A stretch of 7,858 bases of DNA from Burkholderiales bacterium (GTDB lineage Bacteria > Pseudomonadota > Gammaproteobacteria > Burkholderiales > Burkholderiaceae_C): the NCBI GenBank assembly GCA_028869035.1, contig JAGWTL010000128.1, forward strand, positions 1 through 7,858, read 5' to 3'. The notes under the pieces were generated by a model. That model was not told the DNA's origin and did no database searches. It saw only the letters and a program-made list of their open reading frames with translations. Position numbers and translations under genes: made by a program. Positions 1 to 6,961 of this stretch are shown here, in pieces (the first letter of the stretch is position 1; each line of letters starts with the position of its first letter).

Positions 1-32
1 GGCTTTCATAAATCATGACAAGCACCTCACAT

Positions 33-82
33 CCGCTCGCCCTGAGCCTGTCGAAGGGCTTCGACAGGCTCAGCCTGAACGG
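33..82. repeat. REP-like palindromic repeat, copy 1
   Basis: A perfect 15-bp inverted repeat (CTGAGCCTGTCGAAG at 42-56, CTTCGACAGGCTCAG at 59-73) is separated by only GG. An outer pair CCGCTC (33-38) / GAACGG (77-82) adds five Watson-Crick pairs and one wobble. The same arms and outer ends recur at 3159-3216 with a longer loop. Beyond the core, TCATGACA (13-20) and TGTCATGA (87-94) are also reverse complements, so symmetry extends across about 13-94. From memory, this palindrome is a widespread intergenic element in Comamonadaceae. The rest of positions 1-137 shows no gene and no convincing promoter; the only other clear signal is the ribosome binding site of the next gene. Confidence 0.85.
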
Positions 83-137
83 CAGGTGTCATGAATAAAG
101 AAAACATCAATAGACGTCCCACGAAGGAGAGATCACG

Positions 138-605
138 ATGGCCCTGACGCTCAACCATTTCTCGATCCGCACCACCGACATGGACGCCACGCGGGTGTTC
201 TACGAACAGGTGCTGGGCCTGACGGTGGGGCCGCGCCCGCCTTTTCCCTTTCCCGGCCTGTGGCTCTACAGCGGTGACACCGGCAGCTGGGCCAACGCCA
301 TGGTGCATGTGATCGGCATCGACAGGAATGACCCCGAGGGCCTCAAGCGCTACCTCGGCGACCGTGACGCCTCCTCGTTGCAGGGCAGCGGCGCGGTGGA
401 CCATATCGCGCTCTTCGCCCAGGGCCTGGAGCGCATGCTCGCGCACCTGAAAAAACTCGGCATCGAATGCCGCGAGCGCACCGTGCCGCTGATCGGCCTG
501 CACCAGCTCTTCCTGGACGACCCCAGCGGCGTGGTGATCGAACTCAACTACCCGGCGCAGGAAAAGACCGAGCTGGACGCCAAACAGGCGAAGGCTGCCG
601 CCTGA
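138..605 (+). CDS. VOC family (glyoxalase/dioxygenase-fold) protein
   Basis: A 155-residue protein with the vicinal-oxygen-chelate fold pattern: two beta-alpha-beta-beta-beta modules at roughly residues 5-60 and 86-140. Probable metal ligands are H7 (in NHFSIRT), H57 (in MVHVI), H89 (in VDHIAL) and E135 (in VVIELNYP), spaced as the four ligands of glyoxalase-I-like enzymes. DDPSGVVIELNYP is a typical VOC C-terminal signature. The tail after about residue 140 is polar and Ala/Lys-rich. The start is supported by AAGGAG (124-129) 8 bases before the ATG. The stop TGA overlaps the next gene's ATG by one base, so the two are probably translationally coupled. VOC proteins include ring-cleaving dioxygenases, glyoxalases, isomerases and resistance proteins. 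The neighbouring ring hydroxylase suggests a catabolic step, but the reaction is not determined. It probably acts in the cytoplasm, since no signal peptide is visible. Confidence 0.88.
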   Translation: MALTLNHFSIRTTDMDATRVFYEQVLGLTVGPRPPFPFPGLWLYSGDTGSWANAMVHVIGIDRNDPEGLKRYLGDRDASSLQGSGAVDHIALFAQGLERMLAHLKKLGIECRERTVPLIGLHQLFLDDPSGVVIELNYPAQEKTELDAKQAKAAA

Positions 606-1813
606 TGGCACGCATGCTCGTCGCCGGTGGTTCGCTCGGTGGCCTGCTCGTGGCCAATATGCTGCTGCGCGACGGACACGACGTGACCCTGCTGGAGAAG
701 GCCACGGGCTCGCTCGACGGCCGTGGCGCCGGCATCGTCACGCACCGTCCACTGGTGACGGCGCTGTCGCGCTGCGGCATCACCTCGGAGGCGCCGCTGG
801 GCGTGGCGATCGAGCGCCGCGTGGTGCTGGACCGCGCGGGCCACACCGTGGCCCAGGCCCGCATCCCGCAGGTGCTGACCTCCTGGAGCCGGCTGTATGC
901 CATCCTGCAGGCGGTGTTTCCGGCCGAGCGTCATGTGCAGGGCGCGGCCGTGAGCCAGGTGCGCCAGACCGGGGCGGGTGTGAGCGTGCAGTGCGAGGAC
1001 GGCCGCCGTTTCGAGGCCGAGCTGCTGGTGGCGTCCGACGGCATCCGCTCGGCGGTGCGCCATGCGCTCGCGCCGGAGGTGTCCATCCAGTACGCCGGCT
1101 ACGTCGCCTGGCGCGGCGTGTGCGACGAGGCGGTGCTGTCCCGCCACACCCTGGAGACGGTGTTCGAGACCTTCGGTTTCGGCCTGCCGCCCGACGAGCA
1201 GCTCATCGGCTACCCGGTGGCCGGCGCCGGCAACTCGGTGGCGCGCGGCCAGCGCCGCTACAACTTCGTCTGGTACCGTCCGGCGCCTGACAACGGCGCG
1301 CTCCAGGCCCTGATGAGCGACGCCGACGGCCGGCACCATCCGCTGGGCCTGCCGCCCCACAGGGTGGACTGGCGCAACGTGGCCGCCGTGCGGCAGGCCG
1401 CGCGCGACAAGCTGGCCCCGCAGTTCGCCGAAATGCTGGAGAAGACGGCGCAGCCCTTTCTGCAGCCGATCTACGACCTGTGCAGCGAGCGCATCGCCTT
1501 CGACCGCGTCGCGCTGATGGGCGACGCGGCCTTCGTCGCGCGCCCGCACGTGGGCATGGGCGTGACCAAGGCCGCCGAGGACGCCATGGCCCTGAGCGAC
1601 TGCATCGCCGCGCACGGCGCCACGCCCCAGGCCCTGCGGGCCTTCGAGCAGCTGCGCCGGCCGGCCGGCCAGGCGGCGGTGCAGCGCGCGCGCCGTCTGG
1701 GCGCCTACATGCAGTCGCACGCCCAGCCGGGGGCGACCACCGATTCGATCGACCGCGACGCGCGCGAGGTGATGATGGAGACCGCCATCGACCTCTCGCC
1801 CGTCCCCGCATGA
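605..1813 (+). CDS. FAD-dependent aromatic-ring monooxygenase, DhpH-like (group A)
   Basis: A 402-residue flavoprotein monooxygenase, close to the roughly 400 residues usual for 2,6-dihydroxypyridine 3-monooxygenase. Visible motifs are the N-terminal dinucleotide fold GGSLGG (8-13) with acidic E31 for the FAD ribose, GRGAGI (39-44), the DG motif in VASDGIRSAVR (D145-G146), and the GD motif in LMGDAAFVARPH (G306-D307). YAGYVAWRG (163-171), FGFGLPPDEQLIGYPV and RPHVGMGVTKAAEDA resemble, from memory, the Arthrobacter DhpH sequence more than the UbiH/PHBH branch. The expected reaction is NAD(P)H- and O2-dependent hydroxylation of an electron-rich ring. The frame is open upstream to about 467, but the ATG at 605, fused to the previous stop (TGATG), places the FAD motif at the proper distance from the start. 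There is no strong ribosome binding site, so coupling to the VOC gene is likely. The exact substrate is unknown; a hydroxypyridine or similar compound is inference. Confidence 0.88.
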   Translation: MARMLVAGGSLGGLLVANMLLRDGHDVTLLEKATGSLDGRGAGIVTHRPLVTALSRCGITSEAPLGVAIERRVVLDRAGHTVAQARIPQVLTSWSRLYAILQAVFPAERHVQGAAVSQVRQTGAGVSVQCEDGRRFEAELLVASDGIRSAVRHALAPEVSIQYAGYVAWRGVCDEAVLSRHTLETVFETFGFGLPPDEQLIGYPVAGAGNSVARGQRRYNFVWYRPAPDNGALQALMSDADGRHHPLGLPPHRVDWRNVAAVRQAARDKLAPQFAEMLEKTAQPFLQPIYDLCSERIAFDRVALMGDAAFVARPHVGMGVTKAAEDAMALSDCIAAHGATPQALRAFEQLRRPAGQAAVQRARRLGAYMQSHAQPGATTDSIDRDAREVMMETAIDLSPVPA

Positions 1814-1882
1814 CAACTCGACCTGGAACGCACCAGGCAGCTGGTATTTCTTTCAAACCCTGACAACCACCGGAGACACAAG

Positions 1883-3139
1883 ATGACTGAGAAGACTGAG
1901 AAGCTTTCCCCCAGCAACCCGGGCCGTCGGTCCCTCATCGTCGGCGGCGCGGCCGTCGCCGTGGCGCCGGCCTGGATGGGCGTGGCGCGGGCCCAATCGA
2001 CCCCGATCAGGATCGGCTTCCCGGTGCCGCTGACCGGCGCCTTCTCCGCCGAGGCGCAGGACCAGGTGCGCGCCGCCGAGATCGCCATCAAGGACTTCAA
2101 CGAGGCCGGCGGCTACAAGGGCCGCAAGGCCGAGCTGCTGGTGCGTGACGACAAGCTCAACCCCGGCGAGGCCGCCACCCGCACGCTGGAGCTGATCGAG
2201 AAGGACAAAGTCGACTTCGTGGTGGGCTCGCTGTCGGCGGCCACCCAGCTCTCCATCAACGCGGTCTGCCGCGACCGCAAGGTGCTGTTCAACTCCATCA
2301 GCCAGTCCGACGCCATCAACGAGGCCAAGGACTGGAGCCTGTACACCTTCCACGAGGCGCTCAATCCGCATCTCACCGCCGGCGCGGTGGCGCGCTACGC
2401 CTTTCCGAAGTTCGGCAAGAAGGTGGTCTACCTGACCGCCGACTATGCCTACGGTCACGAGATGGTGCGCGGCTTCCAGCGCGCCGGCCAGCCCCTGGGT
2501 GTGCAGACCCTGGCCGACATCCGCCACCCCATCGGCGCGGCCGATTACTCGGCCTTCCTGCCGCGTATCCAGTCGCTCAAGCCCGACATCCTGGTGCTGT
2601 GCAACTTCGGCCGCGATCTGGTGAACTCGGCCAAGCAGGCCACCGACTTCGGCATCAAGGCCAACACCAAGATCATCGCGCCGGTGCTGCTGTACACGGC
2701 CCGCCAGGCCGGCGGCGCCGATGCCTTCGAGGGCATCCTGGGCGGCACCTCCTACTACTGGGGCATGGAAGACAAGATTCCGGCGGCCAAGGCCTTCAAC
2801 GACAAGTTCCGCAAGGCCTATGGCGGCGCCGTGCCCTCGGACTACGGCGCGCTGGGCTACGCCGGCGTGCGCAGCGTGCTGCAGGCCGTGCTCAACGCCA
2901 ACTCGACCGAGTCCATGAAGGTCAGCATCGCGCTGCGCCAGCTGCGCTACAACTGGTACAAGGGCGAGCAGTTCTACCGCAAGTGCGACCACCAGTCGGT
3001 GCAGTCGGTGGTGATCGTCGAGTCGAAGTCGAAGGCCATGAAAGACAAGTACGACGTCTTCAATGTGCTGGCTATCGAGAACGCCGACGAGAAGAACCTG
3101 CGCAGCTGCGACGAGCTGGGCCACAAGATCTCGACCTGA
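1883..3139 (+). CDS. ABC transporter substrate-binding protein, HAAT/LivK type
   Basis: A 418-residue periplasmic ligand-binding protein of the Leu/Ile/Val-binding (Peripla_BP_6) family. The N-terminus has GRRSL (R15-R16) before a hydrophobic stretch (about 18-35) and ends ARA-QS, predicting cleavage after residue 37. The twin arginine suggests Tat export, although the motif lacks the classical consensus residue after RRSL. The mature protein opens with IRIGFPVPLTGAFS, the usual first strand and ligand loop, followed by two alpha/beta lobes. The cysteines in RKCDHQ (C368) and LRSCDE (C409) could form a disulfide in the C-terminal part. It is 69 bases after the monooxygenase; GGAGA (1872-1876) lies 6 bases before the ATG. 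It should deliver substrate to the permeases and ATPases encoded downstream. Members of this family bind amino acids, amides, urea or aromatic acids; ligand identity is not visible here. Confidence 0.93.
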   Translation: MTEKTEKLSPSNPGRRSLIVGGAAVAVAPAWMGVARAQSTPIRIGFPVPLTGAFSAEAQDQVRAAEIAIKDFNEAGGYKGRKAELLVRDDKLNPGEAATRTLELIEKDKVDFVVGSLSAATQLSINAVCRDRKVLFNSISQSDAINEAKDWSLYTFHEALNPHLTAGAVARYAFPKFGKKVVYLTADYAYGHEMVRGFQRAGQPLGVQTLADIRHPIGAADYSAFLPRIQSLKPDILVLCNFGRDLVNSAKQATDFGIKANTKIIAPVLLYTARQAGGADAFEGILGGTSYYWGMEDKIPAAKAFNDKFRKAYGGAVPSDYGALGYAGVRSVLQAVLNANSTESMKVSIALRQLRYNWYKGEQFYRKCDHQSVQSVVIVESKSKAMKDKYDVFNVLAIENADEKNLRSCDELGHKIST

Positions 3140-3158
3140 GCCCGCATGGTTTGCCTGC

Positions 3159-3216
3159 CCGTTCGTCCTGAGCCTGTCGAAGGACTGCAAGGCTTCGACA
3201 GGCTCAGCCTGAACGG
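3159..3216. repeat. REP-like palindromic repeat, copy 2
   Basis: The same 15-bp arms as at 42-73 are present: CTGAGCCTGTCGAAG (3168-3182) and CTTCGACAGGCTCAG (3193-3207). The loop is 10 bases rather than 2, and the outer pair CCGTTC (3159-3164) / GAACGG (3211-3216) is perfect. It lies in the 147-base gap between the binding-protein gene and livH. A transcript would fold here into a strong hairpin. It could stabilise the upstream mRNA against 3' exonucleases or reduce read-through, as REP hairpins do in other operons; that role is inferred. No T-tract follows, so it is not a canonical intrinsic terminator. Confidence 0.87.
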
Positions 3217-3286
3217 ACTTGAGCGAGCGGCGTTCACTTGTACGGTACGCCGTTCGCAACCCATAGTTCAATTTTGAAGACGTCGC

Positions 3287-4171
3287 ATGCTAGACATCTC
3301 GCCCCAACTGTTGGCCCTGCAGTTGATGACCGGCATCGCGCTGGGCGCCATCTACGCCCTGCTGGCGATCGGCCTCTCCCTGATCTTCGGCATGCTCACC
3401 GTGGTGAATTTCGCCCACGGCGCCTTTTTCATGGTGGGCGCCTTCCTCGGGGTCTACTTCCTGGGGGTCACCGGCAGTTTCTGGTTCAGCCTGCTGCTGG
3501 TGCCGCTGGCCACCGGCGCCATCGGCCTGGTGTGCGAGCGCTTCCTGGTGCGCCCGCTCTACGGGCGCGGCATCGACTACCCGCTGCTGCTGACCTTCGG
3601 CCTGTCCTATGTGCTGGTCGACGCGATGCGCCTGCTGTTCGGCATCGAAGGCATGCCCAGTTCCACGCCCGCCGCGTTGCGCGGCTCGGTGTTCCTGGGC
3701 TTCGGGTATTTCCCTCTGTACCGGCTGTTCCTGATCGGCGCCACGGCCGCCATCGTGCTGGCCCTGTGGCTCTTCATCGAGAAGACACGCTACGGCCTGA
3801 TCATCCGCGCCGGCTCGCGCGACCCGGAGATCGTCAAGGTGCTGGGCATCGACATCGCGCGCGTCTGGCTGCTGGTCTTCGGCATCGGCACGGCCATCGC
3901 CGGCCTCTCGGGCCTGTTGGCGGCGCCCACGCGCGCGGTCAACCCCGAGATGGGCATTCCCATCCTGGCCGAGTCCTTTGTGGTCACGGTGGTGGGCGGC
4001 ATGGGCTCGCTGCCCGGCGCGGTGGTGGCCGGCCTGCTGGTGGGCATCGTCTTCGCGATGACCTCGCTGGTGGCGCCCGCCTACGCCGAACTCTCCATCT
4101 TCGTCCTGATGGCCGTGGTCCTGCTGATCCGCCCCCAGGGCTTCTTCGGCAAGGCCGGACTACTTTCATGA
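3287..4171 (+). CDS. livH: Branched-chain amino acid-type ABC transporter permease (LivH family)
   Basis: A 294-residue, strongly hydrophobic inner-membrane permease, near the usual LivH length of about 290-308, with about eight predicted membrane segments. Family signatures visible are SLIFGMLTVVNFAHGAFFMVG in the first third (about residues 31-51), the cytoplasmic coupling-loop region RAGSRDPEIVKVLGIDI, the glycine-rich GGMGSLPG (237-244), and the C-terminal LLIRPQGFFG. It should pair with LivM to form the membrane channel. The ATG at 3287 has a weak purine-rich site (TGAAGA, 3275-3280) 6 bases upstream. The stop codon is within ATGA (4168-4171). The symbol names the family only; transport of leucine, isoleucine or valine is not implied, since this class also carries amides, urea and aromatic compounds. 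Confidence 0.93.
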   Translation: MLDISPQLLALQLMTGIALGAIYALLAIGLSLIFGMLTVVNFAHGAFFMVGAFLGVYFLGVTGSFWFSLLLVPLATGAIGLVCERFLVRPLYGRGIDYPLLLTFGLSYVLVDAMRLLFGIEGMPSSTPAALRGSVFLGFGYFPLYRLFLIGATAAIVLALWLFIEKTRYGLIIRAGSRDPEIVKVLGIDIARVWLLVFGIGTAIAGLSGLLAAPTRAVNPEMGIPILAESFVVTVVGGMGSLPGAVVAGLLVGIVFAMTSLVAPAYAELSIFVLMAVVLLIRPQGFFGKAGLLS

Positions 4172-4210
4172 ACACCCCCAGGCTGCGCGCACTGCGTGTC
4201 GCTACGCCAC

Positions 4211-4267
4211 CCCCCTTGCAGGGGGCAACGCCAGTGGCCCGGCCAAGCCGGTTCCACGGCGTTCCCC
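4211..4267. repeat. Two-hairpin GC-rich repeat-like element between livH and livM
   Basis: Two adjoining hairpins occupy the 150-base livH-livM gap. Hairpin A pairs CCCCCT (4211-4216) with AGGGGG (4220-4225). Hairpin B nests four stem blocks: GGGG (4222-4225) with CCCC (4264-4267), AACGCC (4227-4232) with GGCGTT (4258-4263), GTGG (4234-4237) with CCAC (4254-4257), and CCGGC (4239-4243) with GCCGG (4247-4251) around a CAA loop. That is 19 pairs with small bulges. Bases 4222-4225 are shared by A and B. The sequence resembles, from memory, a dispersed intergenic element of Comamonadaceae, but I cannot verify the copy number here. It lies upstream of the livM ribosome binding region and could tune expression between the two permeases. 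Its boundaries are approximate. Confidence 0.65.
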
Positions 4268-4321
4268 GCCTGGACATTTCCTGCCTGCATTTCTTTGCTT
4301 CAAGCTGCGAACTGGATAGTC

Positions 4322-5302
4322 ATGGGTCAATTAACTAAGCTGATGCTTCTTGTCCGGCAGCACCGCGTGGCCTCGGCCCTGCTGTTCCTGCTGGTGTTTC
4401 CCTTCCTCATGCCCTACGACGCGCTGTCGGTCAACATCCTGATCTTCGGCCTCTACGCCGTGGGCTTCAACCTGCTGTTCGGCTACACCGGCATGCTGTC
4501 CTTCGGCCACGCGGCCTTCCTGGGTGTCGGCTCCTATCTCGCGGGCATCGCGGTGGTGCATGCCGGCTGGCCCTGGTGGGCGGCGATCCTGGCGGGCGTG
4601 GCCTCGTCCTGCGGGGTGGGGCTGGTGATCGGCTTCCTGGCCATCCGCACGCGCGGCATCTATTTCTCCATGGTGACGCTGGCGCTGGGCCAGATCGTCT
4701 ACTACGCCTTCTACAAGGCCGATCACTGGACCGGCGGCGAGAACGGCCTGCGCGGCGTGAAGGTGGAGTTCATCGAGCTGCCGGGCATTTCGATCAACTT
4801 TCTCGACCCGCTCAACAAGTACTACGTGATCTACGCCTTCGTGGCGCTGGCCCTGTGGTTCCTCTCGCGCGTGCTGAGCTCGCCCTTCGGCGCCGTGATC
4901 GAGGCCATCCGCGAGAACGAGAAGCGCGCCGCCGCCTGCGGCTACGACGTGGCGCGCGCCAAGCTGCTGGTCTTCGTGCTCTCGGCCGGCATCTGCGGTC
5001 TGGCGGGCACGCTGCGCGCGCTGCACCTGTCCATCGTGCCGATCGACTCGCTGCACTACCTGCAGTCGGGCCAGGCCGTGATGATGTGCCTGCTGGGCGG
5101 CATGGGCACCTTCTTCGGCCCCTTCGTCGGCGCCGCCGTCTTCCTCTACCTGGAGGATGTGATCACCAACCTCACGCGCTACTGGATGGGGGTGGTGGGC
5201 CTGGTCTTCATGGTCTTCGTGCTGTTCTTCCCCAAGGGCCTGTGGGGCACGCTGCTGCACTGGCTGGAGCGCTGGCAGCGCCGCCAGGGAGGTGCTGTAT
5301 GA
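4322..5302 (+). CDS. livM: Branched-chain amino acid-type ABC transporter permease (LivM family)
   Basis: A 326-residue inner-membrane permease, the second half of the channel. It is of the short LivM form common in HAAT operons, without the N-terminal extension of E. coli LivM. Signatures are FGYTGMLSFGHAAFLGVGSY (starting about residue 53), the cytoplasmic loop AIRENEKRAAACGYDVARAK, GGMGTFFGP (259-267), and the C-terminal FFPKGLWG. The frame is open from 4196, but the stretch before 4322 encodes palindrome sequence without family resemblance. The ATG at 4322, with GGA (4314-4316) 5 bases upstream, puts the first membrane segment near residues 14-30. An ATG at 4343 is a possible alternative. 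The stop overlaps the livG start by ATGA (5299-5302), indicating translational coupling. Confidence 0.92.
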   Translation: MGQLTKLMLLVRQHRVASALLFLLVFPFLMPYDALSVNILIFGLYAVGFNLLFGYTGMLSFGHAAFLGVGSYLAGIAVVHAGWPWWAAILAGVASSCGVGLVIGFLAIRTRGIYFSMVTLALGQIVYYAFYKADHWTGGENGLRGVKVEFIELPGISINFLDPLNKYYVIYAFVALALWFLSRVLSSPFGAVIEAIRENEKRAAACGYDVARAKLLVFVLSAGICGLAGTLRALHLSIVPIDSLHYLQSGQAVMMCLLGGMGTFFGPFVGAAVFLYLEDVITNLTRYWMGVVGLVFMVFVLFFPKGLWGTLLHWLERWQRRQGGAV

Positions 5303-6045
5303 GTGATACCCCTATCCTCGAAGTGCGCCACGCTTCGCGTTTTTATGGCAAGTTCAAGGCGCTCAGCGATGTGAGCGTGTCCTTCCGCGCCGGCGAGCTG
5401 ACGGCCATCATCGGGCCCAACGGCGCCGGCAAGAGCACCTTCTTCAACGTGATCAGCGGCGGCGTGCCGCCCAGCGCGGGGCAGGTGCTGTTCCAGGGGC
5501 AGGACATCACGGGCATCGCCCCGCACGAGTTCGCCCGCCTCGGCATTGCCAAGAGTTTCCAGATCACCAACGTCTTCAAGCACCTGAGCGCCCACGAGAA
5601 CGTGCGGGTGGCGCTGCAGATGCAGACCACGCGCTTCCAGCTGCTGCGCCCGCGCCAGCACTACGTCGAACTCATCGAGCGCGCCGATGCCCTGCTGGCG
5701 CGCGTGGGCCTGCAGGCCTGCCGCGACAAGCTCGCCGGTGACCTGGCCCATGGCCAGCAGCGCTCGCTGGAAGTGGCCATGGCCCTGGCCTGCGAGCCCA
5801 GGCTGCTGCTGATGGACGAGCCCACCGCCGGCATGTCGCCCGAGGAGACGCTGGTGATGATGGCGCTGATCCGCCAGCTGGCGCAGGAACGCACCGTGAT
5901 CCTGGTGGAGCACAAGATGAAGATGGTCATGGGCCTGTGCAGCCGGCTCATCGTGCTGCACCACGGCGAGCTGCTGGTGGATGGCACGCCCGAGGAGATC
6001 CGCAACAACGCCGAGGTCAGGCGCGTCTACCTGGGCCAGGGTTAA
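5299..6045 (+). CDS. livG: ABC transporter ATP-binding protein (LivG family)
   Basis: A 248-residue ATPase; E. coli LivG is about 255. All nucleotide-binding elements are present: Walker A GPNGAGKST (39-47), Q-loop Q88 in KSFQITNVF, signature LAHGQQ (149-154, a normal LivG variation of LSGGQ), Walker B LLLMDEP (169-175), and switch histidine H205 in LVEHKM. The C-terminal VDGTPEEIRNNAEVRRVYLG is typical of the LivG branch. It should form a heterodimer with LivF on the cytoplasmic side of LivH-LivM to power import. The start is well supported: AGGGAGGTG (5286-5294) is the strongest ribosome binding site in the operon, 4 bases before the ATG, and the ATG overlaps the livM stop. Confidence 0.95.
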   Translation: MSDTPILEVRHASRFYGKFKALSDVSVSFRAGELTAIIGPNGAGKSTFFNVISGGVPPSAGQVLFQGQDITGIAPHEFARLGIAKSFQITNVFKHLSAHENVRVALQMQTTRFQLLRPRQHYVELIERADALLARVGLQACRDKLAGDLAHGQQRSLEVAMALACEPRLLLMDEPTAGMSPEETLVMMALIRQLAQERTVILVEHKMKMVMGLCSRLIVLHHGELLVDGTPEEIRNNAEVRRVYLGQG

Positions 6046-6053
6046 GGAAGATC

Positions 6054-6757
<704 letters not shown>

Positions 6758-6758
<1 letters not shown>

Positions 6759-6918
6759 GAGGCTGAGAGCAAATTGCCCATGGCCGCTCATCCCCCGCAA
6801 ACACCCCCACTCGGCGTTGCAAATGCTCGCCGTAGCCCGAGCTATGGCTGTGCTTTGCGCCTTGATCGGGGGCGTTTGCAGGGTCTGCTCGACCACGGTC
6901 AATTCACTCTCAGCCTCT
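6758..6918. repeat. 161-bp imperfect palindrome after livF (MITE-like or long hairpin)
   Basis: The whole gap segment is symmetrical about position 6838. Terminal arms AGAGGCTGAGAG (6758-6769) and CTCTCAGCCTCT (6907-6918) are perfect 12-bp reverse complements. Moving inward, AATTG (6772-6776) pairs with CAATT (6900-6904), GCAAAC (6797-6802) with GTTTGC (6874-6879), CCCCC (6804-6808) with GGGGG (6868-6872), GCAAA (6819-6823) with TTTGC (6854-6858), GCC (6829-6831) with GGC (6846-6848), and TAGC (6833-6836) with GCTA (6841-6844), leaving the loop CCGA. It has terminal inverted repeats like a miniature transposable element. I see no transposase and no clear target-site duplication. As RNA it would form a long hairpin closing the operon. 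The rest of the 203-base gap (6919-6961) holds the dedA promoter. Confidence 0.8.
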
Positions 6919-6945
6919 GAGCCGACGGTCGGGGCAGGGCGGGAC

Positions 6946-6961
6946 TGAGATAATCCCCCCC
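6946..6961 (+). promoter_or_regulatory. Extended -10 promoter of dedA, probably leaderless
   Basis: TGAGATAAT (6946-6954) matches an extended -10 element: TG, one base, then GATAAT, which is five of six to TATAAT. It is followed by seven C residues and then the dedA ATG at 6962. Initiation 7-8 bases after the -10 would begin at or next to the A of the start codon. No ribosome binding site lies in the usual window before the ATG, which supports a leaderless mRNA. No good -35 hexamer is visible, consistent with an extended -10 promoter. Confidence 0.55.

Noticed and set aside
548..1816. Long minus-strand open frame (422 codons) across the monooxygenase gene
   Set aside because: It is antisense to a gene with intact FAD motifs, and its translation is His/Arg/Gly/Gln-rich with no domain, as expected for a shadow in high-GC DNA.
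1832..1845. ACCAG-GCAG-CTGGT hairpin followed by ATTTCTTTC between the monooxygenase and binding-protein genes
   Set aside because: The stem is only 5 bp and the T-rich tail is interrupted, so it is too weak to call a terminator or attenuator.
3238..3267. Possible internal promoter before livH (TTGTAC, 18 bases, CATAGT)
   Set aside because: Only three of six and four of six consensus matches; such sites occur often by chance.
1853..3271. Long minus-strand open frame (472 codons) across the binding-protein gene
   Set aside because: Shadow frame: low-complexity His/Val/Gly composition, and it includes the translated REP sequence (QAEPVEAL).
5299..6045. Non-canonical ABC signature LAHGQ
   Set aside because: Variation at this position is usual in the LivG branch; all other ATPase motifs are intact.
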